Assembly (NCBI RefSeq): GCF_003719305.1 | Contig: NZ_RARC01000018.1 | Location: 1 to 64,000, forward strand | DNA: 64,000 bases | Direction of reading: 5' to 3' | Source of the DNA: Mycolicibacterium stellerae | Lineage (GTDB): Bacteria > Actinomycetota > Actinomycetes > Mycobacteriales > Mycobacteriaceae | In this document: one piece after another, positions 34,820-44,169 of the stretch | How the letters are laid out: each line of letters opens with the position of its first letter | How positions within the stretch are numbered: the first letter of the stretch is position 1 | Position numbers and translations under genes: made by a program | Notes under the pieces: generated by a model | Database searches by the model: none | Told to the model about the DNA's origin: nothing | Seen by the model: the letters and a program-made list of their open reading frames with translations, nothing else

Positions 34820-35404
34820 TCAGTCTTTCTCTCGGGCAGAAGCTAGGGAAGCGAGTGGCCCGCGTATCCACGTCTCGACTTGGCTCTGGTTCGACAGTTG
34901 TACGACGACGGGACGATCGTTCACCCGGCCTACTTGGAGGGCTTCGCGGCGCCGCGGCTGGTAGGTGTCCCACGCCCAGCGAATGATGTGCTCGGGGTCG
35001 GTGAACACCGTTCGCAACGGCGGTTCATAGTTTCCGTTCCAGAGCCGCTGTTTGAGGAGTCGTCGTCGCAATGTGCGACGTACTACCCGGTGCATAACGG
35101 TCCAGCGAGTGTGGTCCAGCCAGACCAGGACGTCAGATCGACTCAGCAGTAACGGCTTTGCCGAGGAGTATTGCCATTCCGTGACCCAGGCGGGCGCCGC
35201 CGTGAAGGTGTCGACATCAGCAGCGAAGGTTGGCCGCCTTGTCCAGTTGGGGCCGTGATGGAGCGAATCGAGCTCAACGGTGGGGAGGTCGAGCAGATCG
35301 CTGACCACCATCCGCAATGTGCTCTTGCCGGCGCCAGACGCTCCGGTGATCAAGAAGCGTTGGCTTGACTGCGGAAGCGGATCTGTTTGTCCTAGCAGCA
35401 CCAC
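34820..35404 (-). CDS. Adenylate-kinase-like P-loop protein
   Basis: 194 residues from a GTG start. Walker A is ITGASGAGKSTLRMVVSDLL at about 19-27, and LPTVELDSLHHGPNW, VLVWLDHTRWTVMHRVVRRT and RTLRRRLLKQRLWNGN (lid with basic residues) follow in the order of the DNA topology modulation / FlaR-like kinase family. The role is not established; these proteins are probably nucleotide or small-molecule kinases. It lies 28 bases downstream of the GMC oxidoreductase stop on the same strand. Confidence 0.8.
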   Translation of the reverse strand: MVLLGQTDPLPQSSQRFLITGASGAGKSTLRMVVSDLLDLPTVELDSLHHGPNWTRRPTFAADVDTFTAAPAWVTEWQYSSAKPLLLSRSDVLVWLDHTRWTVMHRVVRRTLRRRLLKQRLWNGNYEPPLRTVFTDPEHIIRWAWDTYQPRRREALQVGRVNDRPVVVQLSNQSQVETWIRGPLASLASAREKD

Positions 35405-35432
35405 CCGCCCAGATTAGGTGCGCACGGCGTAC

Positions 35433-36959
35433 TCATATCGCACCAGGGCTCACGTCCGCCAGCAGGAAATCGGCACAGCGTTCGCCGATCATGATCGACG
35501 GGGCGTTGGTGTTGGCGCGAGGTATCTGGGGGAGCGCCGAGGCGTCGGCGACTCGGAGGCTTTCCACGCCGCGCACCCGCAGCTTCTCGTCAAGCGGGCT
35601 ATCGGCGTCATTACCCATCGCGACGCTGCACGCCGGATGGCTGGTGGTTTTCGCGGTGTTCCTGATACAGGCCTCGATATCCGCGGCGGCACCGGGTTGG
35701 AGCTCGCGCTCGACGGCCGATGCGATCGGCTCGGTGGCCATGATCTCCCGTGTTCGCTTGACCGCGCGCACGAGTGCCTCGACATCCTCGCGCTCTGTGA
35801 GCAGGTTCATTCGAATCGCCGGTGGTACCGCGGAATCCGATGAACGAATGAGGACACTTCCACGGCTCTTGGGAGTCCAATACGAATGGCCAACCGACAA
35901 CGCGGGAGCAAGTCTTCCCCCGCGGGGCTCCGCCCGGGCGTCGGCGGGCGTGAAGATCAGCTGAACGTCGCATGCCGGGGCGTCCAGCGTCGACCGGATG
36001 TGGGCCAGCGCCTCGCCGCCGTTACTGGTGAGCTTTCCGCCGCGACGTAACAGCCACTGCAGCAACCACTTTGGGTTTGCAGTGTCGGCGAGGCCGACGT
36101 GGCCTGGCGCGAGGGACCAGATGGCCCAGGTCAACGGGTGGTCGGCGAGGCCCTGGCCGACACGCCGGCTGTCGACCAGTGGGGTGACTCCGACCCGGCG
36201 GAGGTGATCCGCCGGACCGATACCTGACACCTGTAGCAGCTGCGGGGTGCCGAAAGCGCCGGCGCTCAGGACGACCTCCTGGTCGGCGAAAGCCCGGTGC
36301 GCACGTCCGCGGCGGCGATATTCGATTCCGACGGCGCGGCCGTCACGGATGATCACCCGGTCGACGGAGGCCTTGGTGACGACGGTCAGATTGTTGCAGT
36401 GGCCGAGGTACCCGCGGGCCGTACTCCAGCGTTGGCCCTTGTGGATGTTGACCGGCGTGATCGCCGCACCGTCGAGTTCGGGTCCGCTGACGTCATCGTT
36501 GGAAGCGACGCCGGATGCCCGCGCGGACGCGACGAAGCGATGAGACAACTCGTCGGGAAATGGTGAGCGGGTGATGTGCATCGGCCCCTGCTCGATCCGT
36601 GCGAATACCGGAGCGACGTCATCCCACCCCCAGCCGGGTAGCCGCCAGCCGTCGTAGTCCAGATTGCTGCCCTTGACCCAGAACATGCCGTTCATCGCAC
36701 TGCAACCGCCGAGCACTCGACCGCGCGGTTGCGCGATCCGCCTGCCGCCGCAGGCGGGCTCCGGTTCGGTTACATACGCCCAGTCCAACGAAGTCCCGTA
36801 CTGCATCGGCGCCAACAGCGGCACTCGCGTCGTCAACCGTCGATCAGAACCACCGGCTTCGACCAACTGCACGCTTGCCGAAGACTCGGTCGCCAACCGT
36901 CCCGCCACCGCGCAACCTGCCGACCCTGCACCAACCACGATGAAGTCATATGCCGTCAT
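35433..36959 (-). CDS. GMC-family FAD oxidoreductase
   Basis: 508 residues from the ATG at 36959. The N-terminal FAD-binding motif is complete (YDFIVVGAGSAGCAVAGRL with VEAGG after it). GMC signature 1 is seen in RGRVLGGCSAMNGMFWVKG near 80, signature 2 in VVLSAGAFGTPQLLQVSGIG near 250. The C-terminal catalytic part has HPACSVAMG and PRANTNAPSIMIGER; the His expected in this block is present. Family members oxidise alcohols such as choline, glucose or long-chain alcohols; the substrate cannot be told. Divergent from the large LuxR regulator next to it, with a 150-bp shared promoter region. Confidence 0.9.
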   Translation of the reverse strand: MTAYDFIVVGAGSAGCAVAGRLATESSASVQLVEAGGSDRRLTTRVPLLAPMQYGTSLDWAYVTEPEPACGGRRIAQPRGRVLGGCSAMNGMFWVKGSNLDYDGWRLPGWGWDDVAPVFARIEQGPMHITRSPFPDELSHRFVASARASGVASNDDVSGPELDGAAITPVNIHKGQRWSTARGYLGHCNNLTVVTKASVDRVIIRDGRAVGIEYRRRGRAHRAFADQEVVLSAGAFGTPQLLQVSGIGPADHLRRVGVTPLVDSRRVGQGLADHPLTWAIWSLAPGHVGLADTANPKWLLQWLLRRGGKLTSNGGEALAHIRSTLDAPACDVQLIFTPADARAEPRGGRLAPALSVGHSYWTPKSRGSVLIRSSDSAVPPAIRMNLLTEREDVEALVRAVKRTREIMATEPIASAVERELQPGAAADIEACIRNTAKTTSHPACSVAMGNDADSPLDEKLRVRGVESLRVADASALPQIPRANTNAPSIMIGERCADFLLADVSPGAI

Positions 36960-37026
36960 GGAGTCGACTGTCCGGCGAGCCCGACCCGCAGCCATCGGCC
37001 AATGCGCCTAGATCTGAGGTTTCTGC

Positions 37027-37042
37027 ATGCGTACATACGCAT
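37027..37042. promoter_or_regulatory. 7-bp inverted repeat in the divergent promoter
   Basis: ATGCGTA and TACGCAT are exact reverse complements with the spacer CA. The site is 68 bases upstream of the GMC oxidoreductase start and 68 before the cyclase-LuxR ATG, so it sits in the middle of the divergent promoter region where a shared operator would be expected. The partner protein is unknown. Confidence 0.4.
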
Positions 37043-37109
37043 ACCCCGGTCGCAACTATTGGCGATTTCGCTGATGTTTTGCGCTGTGCGCCACCGCACG
37101 CTGGCTAGC

Positions 37110-40100
37110 ATGAGCGAAGCAAGCTGGAGCAACCCAGACATTGGCCCGGACATGAGTGAGCTTCCGATTGGCACCGTCACGTTGCTGCTGGCCGACGTCC
37201 AGGGTTCGACTCGCCTGTGGGAGACCCAGCCGCAGGCGATGAAGGCTGCAGTCGCGCGCCTCGACCAGACGCTTGCCGACGTGGTTGCCGCACACCACGG
37301 CGTGCGGCCCGTCGAGCAGGGGGAGGGCGACAGCTTCGTCATAGCGTTCGCGCGCGCCGCCGACGCGGTGACATGCGCTCTCGACTTGCAGCGAGCCCCG
37401 TTGGCGCCGATCAAGCTGCGCATCGGCCTGCACACCGGCGATGTGAACCTGCGCGACGAAGGTAACTACATCGGCCCGACGATCAATCGCACTGCACGGC
37501 TGCGCGACCTTGCCCACGGCGGACAGACGGTGCTCTCTGGGGCGACGGAACCACTTGTCGTCGACCAGCTCCCGGAGGACGTCACACTCAACGACCTGGG
37601 CTCCCATCCACTGCGCGACCTTCCCCGACCGGAGCGGGTTGTCCAACTGTGCCATCCGGATCTGCACAATGACTTCCCGCCGTTGCGCACGGCCAATATC
37701 GTTGCAACCGAGCATCTTCCGGTTCAGCTGACGACTTTCATCGGACGACAAGCAGAGATGGCGGGAATTCGGGAAGCACTCGCCGAAAACCGGCTTGTCA
37801 CTTTGACTGGCGCGGGTGGTGCGGGCAAGACACGCCTGGCGATTCAGATCGCCGCCGCAACAGCCATCGAGTACGCCGACGGGGTTTGGTATGTCGACCT
37901 GGCATCGATCACCGATCCCGACGCGGTGCCAGTGACGGCGGCACGAGCGCTTGGCCTGCCCGACCAGCCCGGCCAACAGACCATCGACATACTGCTGCGG
38001 TTCGTTCGCGATCGTCGCATGCTGATCCTGCTCGACAACTGCGAGCACCTACTCGACTCCAGCGCCGAGTTGATCACCTCCTTGTTGGCAGGGAGCCCGG
38101 CATTGACGCTGCTCACGACGAGCCGCGAACCGATCGGTGTCGCCGGCGAAGTGAGCTGGCGCGTGTCGTCGCTGTCGTTGGAGGACGAAGCGATCGAGTT
38201 GTTCTGCGACCGCGCACGCAGGACAAGGCCCGGATTTCGGGTGACCGCCGAGAACAGAGAAGTCGTGACCGAGATCTGTCGCAGACTCGACGGTCTTCCG
38301 TTGGCCATCGAACTGGCCGCCGCACGGGTAAGCGCCTTGACTCCGTCAGAGATCCTGGACAGCCTGCGCGACACGTTTCGGCTCCTGACCGGAGGCGCCC
38401 GCACCGCTGTGCGGCGCCAACAGACATTGCGCGCATCGGTGGACTGGTCGCACGCGTTGCTGTCCGAGCAAGAGCAGTTCTTGTTCCGCAGGCTGGCGGT
38501 TTTCCTGGGGGGGTTCGATCTCGACGCCGCCCAGTCAGTCGCTGGCGGCGCCGACGTCGAGCGCTACCAGGTACTCGACCAACTCACGCTGCTGGTGGAC
38601 AAGTCGCTGGTAGTGGCTGAAGTCACCGGCCGTGGCACCCGTTACCGGATGCTGGAAACGGTGCGTCAATACGCACAGGAAAAGCTCCGCGAGGCCCTCG
38701 AAGGTGACGATGTGCGAACCCGCCACCGCGACCACTACACCGCGATGGCCGCACTTCTGGACGAACCTGCCGATAGCGCCTACCAAGAGCGCATCGAGCG
38801 GGTGGAAGCCGAAATAGACAATTTACGAGCGGCTTTTGCGTGGAGCAGGGAACGAGCGGATGACACGTTGGCACTCGCATTGGCGTCGTCGTTGCAACCA
38901 CTGTGGTTCACGCGGGGACGCGTGCAGGAAGGACTGAACTGGCTCGGCGTCGCGCTTGCCGTCGATAGTCCGCAAACCGCCGACGTATCGGCTGCGCGCG
39001 TGCGTGCTTCCGCGGACCAAGCGCTGCTGCTGTCGATTACCGGCTCGACCGAGGGCCGTGACGAGGCCGAGCAGGCGCTCGCAACGGCACGGGAACTCGG
39101 CGACCCAACGCTTCTGGTGCGGGCCCTGACGTCCTGCGCAGCCCTAGTCAATGCCTACGACCGTGAGATGGCCGGGCCGTTGTTCGCAGAGGCGAAGGAA
39201 CTCGCCCGCGAGATTGGCGATTTCCGGTCGTTGGCGCAGATCATCGGCCTCGAGTGGATGACCGGACGCGTGTTGGACGAGCCCGCCGCGGCTCAACTTG
39301 CCGCCGAGGAAGGACTTCGGATTGCCGAGGACGTCGGCGACGGTTTTCTATGTCGTCAGTTGCGCTACGTGCTGGGCTGGGCACAGGTCCTCCGCGGCGA
39401 CTTGATTGGGTGCGTCGCGCGGTTGGGTGAGGTGGTCGAAGAATGCATCGCGGCCAACGATTTGTCGTGGGCGATGGCCGGTTCGACCACGCGGACCTAC
39501 GCGCTGGCCTATCTCGGAGATGTTGCGAACGCGCGAGCAGGGGCGGTAGAGCACCTCGAACGCGCATCGGAGTCCCTTGAATTCCACAAAGGAATTGCCC
39601 AGGCAGCTTTGGGCACGGTGCACCTGGCCACGGGCGATGCGTCCGCAGCGTGGGACGCATACGAAGCCGCGCGCGACGGCACGGCGATGGATCCCCTGAC
39701 AGCGGGGATATACACCTGGGCGCCTCTTGCCCCGTTGGCATGCGGCGATCTCGCCGCCGCCCGTCGCTGGGCCGACGATGTGGTGTCGGTTACCACGGCG
39801 TGGAGTTTGGCGGCATCGTTGACATCGCGCGCGCGTATACAGATCGCACAGGGCGAACTCGAGAGGGCCGAACGCGACGGGTACGACGCGCTCGAGCTGG
39901 CTGCCCGCCTCGGCGGTGACCTGATAATTCCGTTTGCCCTGGACTGCCTGGCCGTCGCGGCGGCCGAAAGTGACAACGACCTATTGGCGGCACGCCTCTT
40001 CGGTGCGGCAGACGCGGCCCGTCAGCGGATGGGGTTGGTGCGCTTCAAGATTCTCGACGAATGCGACGAGGCCAGAATCGGCGCCGTTCGAGATGCCCTG

Positions 40101-40400
40101 GGTGAACGCGACTTTGATGCGGCTTGGGCGGAGGGTGCGGCTTTGTCAAACGAGGAGGCAACCGCGTACGCGCTAAGAGGCCGCGGCGAGCGCAAGCGCG
40201 CGACTAGCGGCTGGGGTTCGCTTACCCGCGCAGAGCTCGACGTCGTGAAACTCGTGAGTGAAGGCCTGGGCAACAAGGAGGTCGCCGCGCGGCTGTTCGT
40301 CTCCCCGCGCACCGTCCAAGCCCATCTCACCCACGTCTACACCAAGCTCGGCCTGACCTCGCGGGTGCAACTCGCGCAAAAGGCCGCGCGCCATGCATAG
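37110..40400 (+). CDS. Adenylate cyclase / AAA / TPR / LuxR regulator
   Basis: 1096 residues from ATG 37110; a second ATG 14 codons on is equally possible. Domains: class III nucleotide cyclase (about 15-190, with LLLADVQGSTRLWE, GEGDSFVIAF and LRIGLHTGDVNLRDEGNYIG, so both metal Asp residues and the NRTARL motif are kept); P-loop NTPase of the STAND type (about 225-480, TLTGAGGAGKTRLAIQIAAA, ILLDNCEHLLD, GLPLAIELAAARV); TPR-like helices to about 1020; LuxR helix-turn-helix at the end (LTRAELDVVKLVSEGLGNKE, VSPRTVQAHLTHVYTKLGL). M. tuberculosis has a family of this build (Rv0386, Rv1358, Rv2488c). Cyclase activity may be weak or lost. Divergent from the GMC oxidoreductase, its likely target. 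Confidence 0.92.
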   Translation: MSEASWSNPDIGPDMSELPIGTVTLLLADVQGSTRLWETQPQAMKAAVARLDQTLADVVAAHHGVRPVEQGEGDSFVIAFARAADAVTCALDLQRAPLAPIKLRIGLHTGDVNLRDEGNYIGPTINRTARLRDLAHGGQTVLSGATEPLVVDQLPEDVTLNDLGSHPLRDLPRPERVVQLCHPDLHNDFPPLRTANIVATEHLPVQLTTFIGRQAEMAGIREALAENRLVTLTGAGGAGKTRLAIQIAAATAIEYADGVWYVDLASITDPDAVPVTAARALGLPDQPGQQTIDILLRFVRDRRMLILLDNCEHLLDSSAELITSLLAGSPALTLLTTSREPIGVAGEVSWRVSSLSLEDEAIELFCDRARRTRPGFRVTAENREVVTEICRRLDGLPLAIELAAARVSALTPSEILDSLRDTFRLLTGGARTAVRRQQTLRASVDWSHALLSEQEQFLFRRLAVFLGGFDLDAAQSVAGGADVERYQVLDQLTLLVDKSLVVAEVTGRGTRYRMLETVRQYAQEKLREALEGDDVRTRHRDHYTAMAALLDEPADSAYQERIERVEAEIDNLRAAFAWSRERADDTLALALASSLQPLWFTRGRVQEGLNWLGVALAVDSPQTADVSAARVRASADQALLLSITGSTEGRDEAEQALATARELGDPTLLVRALTSCAALVNAYDREMAGPLFAEAKELAREIGDFRSLAQIIGLEWMTGRVLDEPAAAQLAAEEGLRIAEDVGDGFLCRQLRYVLGWAQVLRGDLIGCVARLGEVVEECIAANDLSWAMAGSTTRTYALAYLGDVANARAGAVEHLERASESLEFHKGIAQAALGTVHLATGDASAAWDAYEAARDGTAMDPLTAGIYTWAPLAPLACGDLAAARRWADDVVSVTTAWSLAASLTSRARIQIAQGELERAERDGYDALELAARLGGDLIIPFALDCLAVAAAESDNDLLAARLFGAADAARQRMGLVRFKILDECDEARIGAVRDALGERDFDAAWAEGAALSNEEATAYALRGRGERKRATSGWGSLTRAELDVVKLVSEGLGNKEVAARLFVSPRTVQAHLTHVYTKLGLTSRVQLAQKAARHA

Positions 40401-40694
40401 AATCGGGATGCACTACTTCCAACGGGCGCTGTTGCTCGATCAACACTCGGTGATGCCTCTGTGAACCCAATCTCGTGCCCTGGTTTGTACGGCGAGCAAG
40501 GCCCTTGCAGACGGCGCCTTCCAGGTGCAGTTCCGCGACGGCCTCCAGCCGAGCACGACGGCGGGGTCAGTTGCACGAGTAGACCAGGTGACGCCGGCCA
40601 CCTCGCAAATCTAGCGCTCCTCGACGCTCGATCGGCAGTGCACGAGGCTGTCTAAAATGGCAACGTCAAATATGTGGCAAGGCGAGGCGGCGCG

Positions 40695-41411
40695 ATGGCG
40701 AGAGAAAACGAGCAAGACGACAGTTTGCACGGACGGATCGGCGAACTGGCGCGCAGCATGCACGGCGCGCGAATCGGCGACATCGACCCCGACGAGTTGC
40801 TGCTGGAGGTGACGCAGACCGCGGTGCGCCTACTCGCGGGCGTGCATCATGCGGGCGTGACACTGGTCGACAAACGACGGCGGCTGACGTCGACGGCAGC
40901 GACTGGAGAGACCTCGCGGACCTTGGACAGGTTGCAGGAACATCATCAGCAGGGCCCGTGTTTGTCAGCCCTCCAGCAACATCACACGGTGGTTGTCGAT
41001 GATTACCAAGCTGAGACGCGATGGCCGGACTTCATTACTGCGGCGCTGGCCCAAACGTCGGTGCGCTCATCACTGACGATTCAGCTTTTCACCGACGACT
41101 CTGAGCTGGGTGCATTGAATCTTTACTCCGAACGAGCCGGCAATTTCACGGCGCATATCGAAGAGTTGGCGTTGGTGATCGCGGCTCACGCGGCCGTAGG
41201 ACTGTCCGGCGCGCGCCGCGGCAGACAATTCCGAAGTGGTTTGGCGTCACGCGACATAATCGGTCAGGCCAAGGGCATCGTCATGGAGCGACACGACATC
41301 AACGCTGTCGATGCATTCAGGCTGCTGGTCAAACTTTCACAAGATCGAAACGAGCCCGTCGTCCAAATCGCGGAAGCTCTGGTCGACAAGGACCATCCAC
41401 CTACCCCTTAG
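40695..41411 (+). CDS. GAF-ANTAR RNA-binding regulator
   Basis: 238 residues from the ATG at 40695, the in-frame ATG with GGCGAGGCGG before it. Residues 25-165 are a GAF domain (ADQTAVRLLAGVHHAGVTLV-type start, GPCLSALQQHHTVVVDDY), and 175-235 an ANTAR domain with SRDIIGQAKGIVMERHDIN and VDAFRLLVKLSQDRN. Such proteins bind paired hairpins in RNA leaders and stop termination. M. tuberculosis Rv1626 is a phospho-ANTAR relative. No ligand is known here. It stands 294 bases after the LuxR gene; that gap has no recognised gene. Confidence 0.87.
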   Translation: MARENEQDDSLHGRIGELARSMHGARIGDIDPDELLLEVTQTAVRLLAGVHHAGVTLVDKRRRLTSTAATGETSRTLDRLQEHHQQGPCLSALQQHHTVVVDDYQAETRWPDFITAALAQTSVRSSLTIQLFTDDSELGALNLYSERAGNFTAHIEELALVIAAHAAVGLSGARRGRQFRSGLASRDIIGQAKGIVMERHDINAVDAFRLLVKLSQDRNEPVVQIAEALVDKDHPPTP

Positions 41412-42039
41412 GGCACCTTCGGCTGGCACGTAATCGACGTCCAGGGGGCATCGTGCACGACGGAGCCGCGAGTTTGCTCTCTGCTGAACTTCGGGTTGAC
41501 CTCACGGACCGCCTCGCAGGATTCGACACGCAACCTTCGCTTTATCGGTCCCCACTGCCTATCCGAATGCCCAAAAGCCAAATGCTCAAACCAACGATGG
41601 ACTTCGCCAGTCTTCGATCGCAGCTGCCCGTGTTCGCCCGTGCGGGTATCTCGCAGCACAATGAGTCACGGCCTCGGCGAAAACACGCCTGCGGCAAAGG
41701 CTGACAACGCGGACGAGAGCGCTGTTTATGCGAGCCATATCACGCCGTTGTGGTGATCTTGGGGACGGGACAGTTCATCGCGGCCGCCGCTCGTCTGCAA
41801 ACTTTGCGGTGGGCTGGATAAGCCCGTCACCGCCTCAGCGGCAAACGAAGCGCGACCATCAACACAAGCTCGAAGACCGGGCGAATGTGGTCACTCAGTC
41901 CACGGACCGCCGCGGTCACAGTTGCAGGCCTGGTTTCCACGCAGCGGTAGGGCGAAGGATTGACCGGCGCCCCGCGGCGGGATGATCCTGAAGGTGATCG
42001 CCGAGCGGCAGCCCACCACCGCGACGATCCAGGAGGGTA
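41412..42039. other. 628-bp region with no recognised gene
   Basis: Several short frames are open on both strands, but none has a start with ribosome binding site and homology that I recognise. The sequence is less GC-biased at third positions than its neighbours, which also suggests it is non-coding or decayed. AGGAGGG at the right end belongs to the gene at 42040. Confidence 0.4.
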
Positions 42040-42315
42040 ATGAGCTCGGAACTTGCAACAGAGCAGGTGCCGCTGGCCGAAATCCAAGAGGGTGACACGA
42101 TCCAAGATCCCGTGTCCGGTCAGTGGTTCACCGTCACCCGAACGTCGGACGACACAGAAAGTGTCACTCACACGCACTCAGAGGGCGACACGACGGCCAT
42201 CGAGGGTTACCGCGTCTACTACGGCGATGAACGACAAGGTGAACAGGTCGATTCCCGGTGCCTCATCGACTCCCGGTCCACCAAGGGTCTCATTACTCGA
42301 CAGGTGCGGGAGTAA
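42040..42315 (+). CDS. Small hypothetical protein
   Basis: 91 residues with a strong AGGAGGG 5 bases before the ATG, the best reason to call it. Acidic and strand-rich (VPLAEIQEGDTIQDPVSGQW, FTVTRTSDDTESVTHTHSEG), like a small beta-barrel of the PRC or SH3 type. No signal peptide, no Cys except one near the C terminus. Family not recognised. Alone between two non-coding regions. Confidence 0.65.
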   Translation: MSSELATEQVPLAEIQEGDTIQDPVSGQWFTVTRTSDDTESVTHTHSEGDTTAIEGYRVYYGDERQGEQVDSRCLIDSRSTKGLITRQVRE

Positions 42316-42728
42316 TCCCGAACGGGACGCGTCCGCAGGGCGATGGCGTTGCCCACAGACCGGTGTCAGCGATGTCTGCCGGCCAGCGATGTCCGGGTCC
42401 CGTCGGTAAGCCAACCGCCGACTCCGCGTATGCGTTGCCCGTTAGCGTCGCGCTGGCATCCTGGGGCTTGTTCACCTGCACATATCACTGTGTTGTTCTT
42501 CTCGGACCCATCCAAGCTTGGGCCCAGGACCTGTCATCCATAAAACGAATTCAAAAGGCAGCAAACGTTCATCCGAGCTCGGTTCACCCCGATGCTTACC
42601 GGACGGATAGGAAACTCTTCCGTCTCACCAGTGAAATGTGGCTCCGTGGGTCATTACCGAAGCGCCGCGCATTCCGGAGTATTCCTCTCAACAACTCCAC
42701 GCCGCACCACCCCCGAGAGGAACTCACC
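42316..42728. other. 413-bp region before the small secreted protein
   Basis: The frame of the secreted protein stays open here, but the translated sequence has no homology I recognise and lacks a good start. It probably holds the promoter and leader of that gene. AGAGGAA just before 42729 is its ribosome binding site. Confidence 0.4.
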
Positions 42729-43043
42729 ATGACCGCATCAACCGCCCCCAAGTCCCGCTTCAAGTACGCCGCAACGATCCTTGGCGCCTTCGCGATTCTC
42801 GCCCTGGCACCGGCGACCGCCCACGCTGCGGACGACAACCCGACCACGGGCGGCGGAGGCTGCACCTACACCGACAAGGACGGCTATCCGATTCCGATCG
42901 ACGACGGTCAGTCCGTCATCGTCGACGGGAAGACCGTCAGCTGCAGCGGCGGAACTATCACCACCACACCGAAGAAGAACGTCGGCAACGTTCGAGTGCC
43001 GGTTATCAAGGGCGGCACCCTGTCCGTGTTCGCACAACCCTGA
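42729..43043 (+). CDS. Small secreted protein
   Basis: 104 residues. A Sec signal peptide is clear: positive start (TAPKSRFKYAATIL), hydrophobic core and cleavage after THA or HAA around residue 33. The mature part is about 70 residues with two Cys (GGGGCTYTDKDG and KTVSCSGGTITTT) that can form one disulfide; it is rich in Gly, Thr and strands. No known family. The 12-bp stem-loop at 43062 ends the gene. Confidence 0.75.
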   Translation: MTASTAPKSRFKYAATILGAFAILALAPATAHAADDNPTTGGGGCTYTDKDGYPIPIDDGQSVIVDGKTVSCSGGTITTTPKKNVGNVRVPVIKGGTLSVFAQP

Positions 43044-43061
43044 CCGCCGCTCGCGGCCAGT

Positions 43062-43092
43062 CGGCCCGCTACCCATCAGCGGTGGCGGGCCG
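43062..43092. terminator. Shared terminator between convergent genes
   Basis: CGGCCCGCTACC pairs with GGTGGCGGGCCG over 12 positions with one G-U pair and a 7-base loop (CATCAGC). It lies 18 bases after the small secreted protein and 5 bases from the end of the M15-like gene on the other strand, so it can serve both. Confidence 0.6.
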
Positions 43093-43097
43093 CACTG

Positions 43098-43754
43098 TCA
43101 GTTGAGTGGCGCAGGACTCATCGATCCGATGAAGTAGGTCTCCTGCCCGGTCGGGTATCCGCCTCCGTCGGTGGCGATGTGAACGTGGTCGTAGTGGTTC
43201 GCTGTCTCGTTGCCGTAGTCCGCCGTCCAGCTCGGCGCGCCGATGCCGGGGTAGAAGCCCTGTCGCCAGATCACGTGGATGACGCCCCAGCGCTTGGCGT
43301 TGGCGAGCGCGAGGCCGGCTATCTGGTTGCCGAGCTCGATGCCTTCGTCGGTGTTGTGGTTCGGAATCATCACGTCGATCGCCAACCCGTTGGGATGCCA
43401 CTTCAAGGCGTCCTGGCGGGCTCCGCCGATGGTGGTGATCTCGGGGAACATCACGCCGATCGCACGGGCCACCCAGATGGTGTGGACCTGCAGCCCCTGC
43501 TCCGGTGCGATGCCAACGGGCAGCGCGAACGACGTCGCCTGATTGGCGACCGGCGCGCTCGCGGCGATCAAGTCCGGCGCCGCGGGGCTTGCGGGAACAG
43601 GCGCGCTGGATGCCACCGCCCCCTGACCGGCAGAGGTAGCCTCCGAGCTCTTGGCGTCCGTGGTTTGGTCGTAGATCATGGCCGCCGAAACCGCGACCGA
43701 CGCGACGACGACCAACAACCGGCCGCCGCCGTTTGCCAACACGCCCCTGCCCAC
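43098..43754 (-). CDS. Secreted M15-like peptidase-fold protein
   Basis: 218 residues. A hydrophobic segment at about 11-28 (RLLVVVASVAVSAAMIY) anchors or exports the protein, and an Ala/Ser/Pro-rich linker follows to about 75. The C-terminal domain has KWHPNGLAIDVMIPN and, near the end, NHYDHVHIAT, matching the His-x6-Asp and HxH zinc site of LD/DD-peptidase-like domains (ARB_07466-like, mycobacterial). Likely acts on peptidoglycan or is a cell-wall protein without activity; the metal ligands are all present. It is convergent with the small secreted gene and divergent from the MbtH gene. Confidence 0.8.
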   Translation of the reverse strand: MGRGVLANGGGRLLVVVASVAVSAAMIYDQTTDAKSSEATSAGQGAVASSAPVPASPAAPDLIAASAPVANQATSFALPVGIAPEQGLQVHTIWVARAIGVMFPEITTIGGARQDALKWHPNGLAIDVMIPNHNTDEGIELGNQIAGLALANAKRWGVIHVIWRQGFYPGIGAPSWTADYGNETANHYDHVHIATDGGGYPTGQETYFIGSMSPAPLN

Positions 43755-43916
43755 GGGGGCAGCTTACGTTTTCGTCGGGAGACATTTGTTGGGATCGGTA
43801 GTGTGACCGCCCTTGTGAACTTGTGGATGCGACCGCAGACACCGCTTACCACGAGAAACGAAGGTTAGCGGTGCTATGTTGACGTCGCCATCGCAGGTGC
43901 ACGGATAGGAGAACGA

Positions 43917-44141
43917 GTGAGCACCAATCCGTTCGATGACGAAAACGGCAGTTTCTTCGTCCTGGTCAACGACGAGGAGCAGTACAGCCTTTGGCCGGTG
44001 TTCGCCGATGTGCCTGCCGGGTGGCGGGTTGTCTACGGCGAGGCCGACCGCGCCGACTGCCTGGACTACATCGAACACAATTGGACCGACATCCGGCCGA
44101 GAAGCCTGCGCGAGCGTCTGGCGCAGGCGGCGGACTCCTGA
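43917..44141 (+). CDS. MbtH-like NRPS chaperone
   Basis: 74 residues from a GTG with AGGAGAA before it. The family signature is complete: NPFDDENGSFFVLVNDEEQY, SLWPVFADVPAGWRVVYGEA and LDYIEHNWTDIRPRSL, with the two Trp that clasp an Ala of adenylation domains. MbtH proteins help adenylation domains fold and work. The NRPS gene starts 28 bases after its stop, so this is its partner. Length matches the family. Confidence 0.95.
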   Translation: MSTNPFDDENGSFFVLVNDEEQYSLWPVFADVPAGWRVVYGEADRADCLDYIEHNWTDIRPRSLRERLAQAADS

Positions 44142-44169
44142 TTCCCAAGCCGTCAGGGTTGGCGGTCCT

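Noticed and set aside
41408..41659. 83-codon minus frame after the GAF-ANTAR gene
   Set aside because: No ribosome binding site, no homology I recognise, and composition unlike neighbouring genes.
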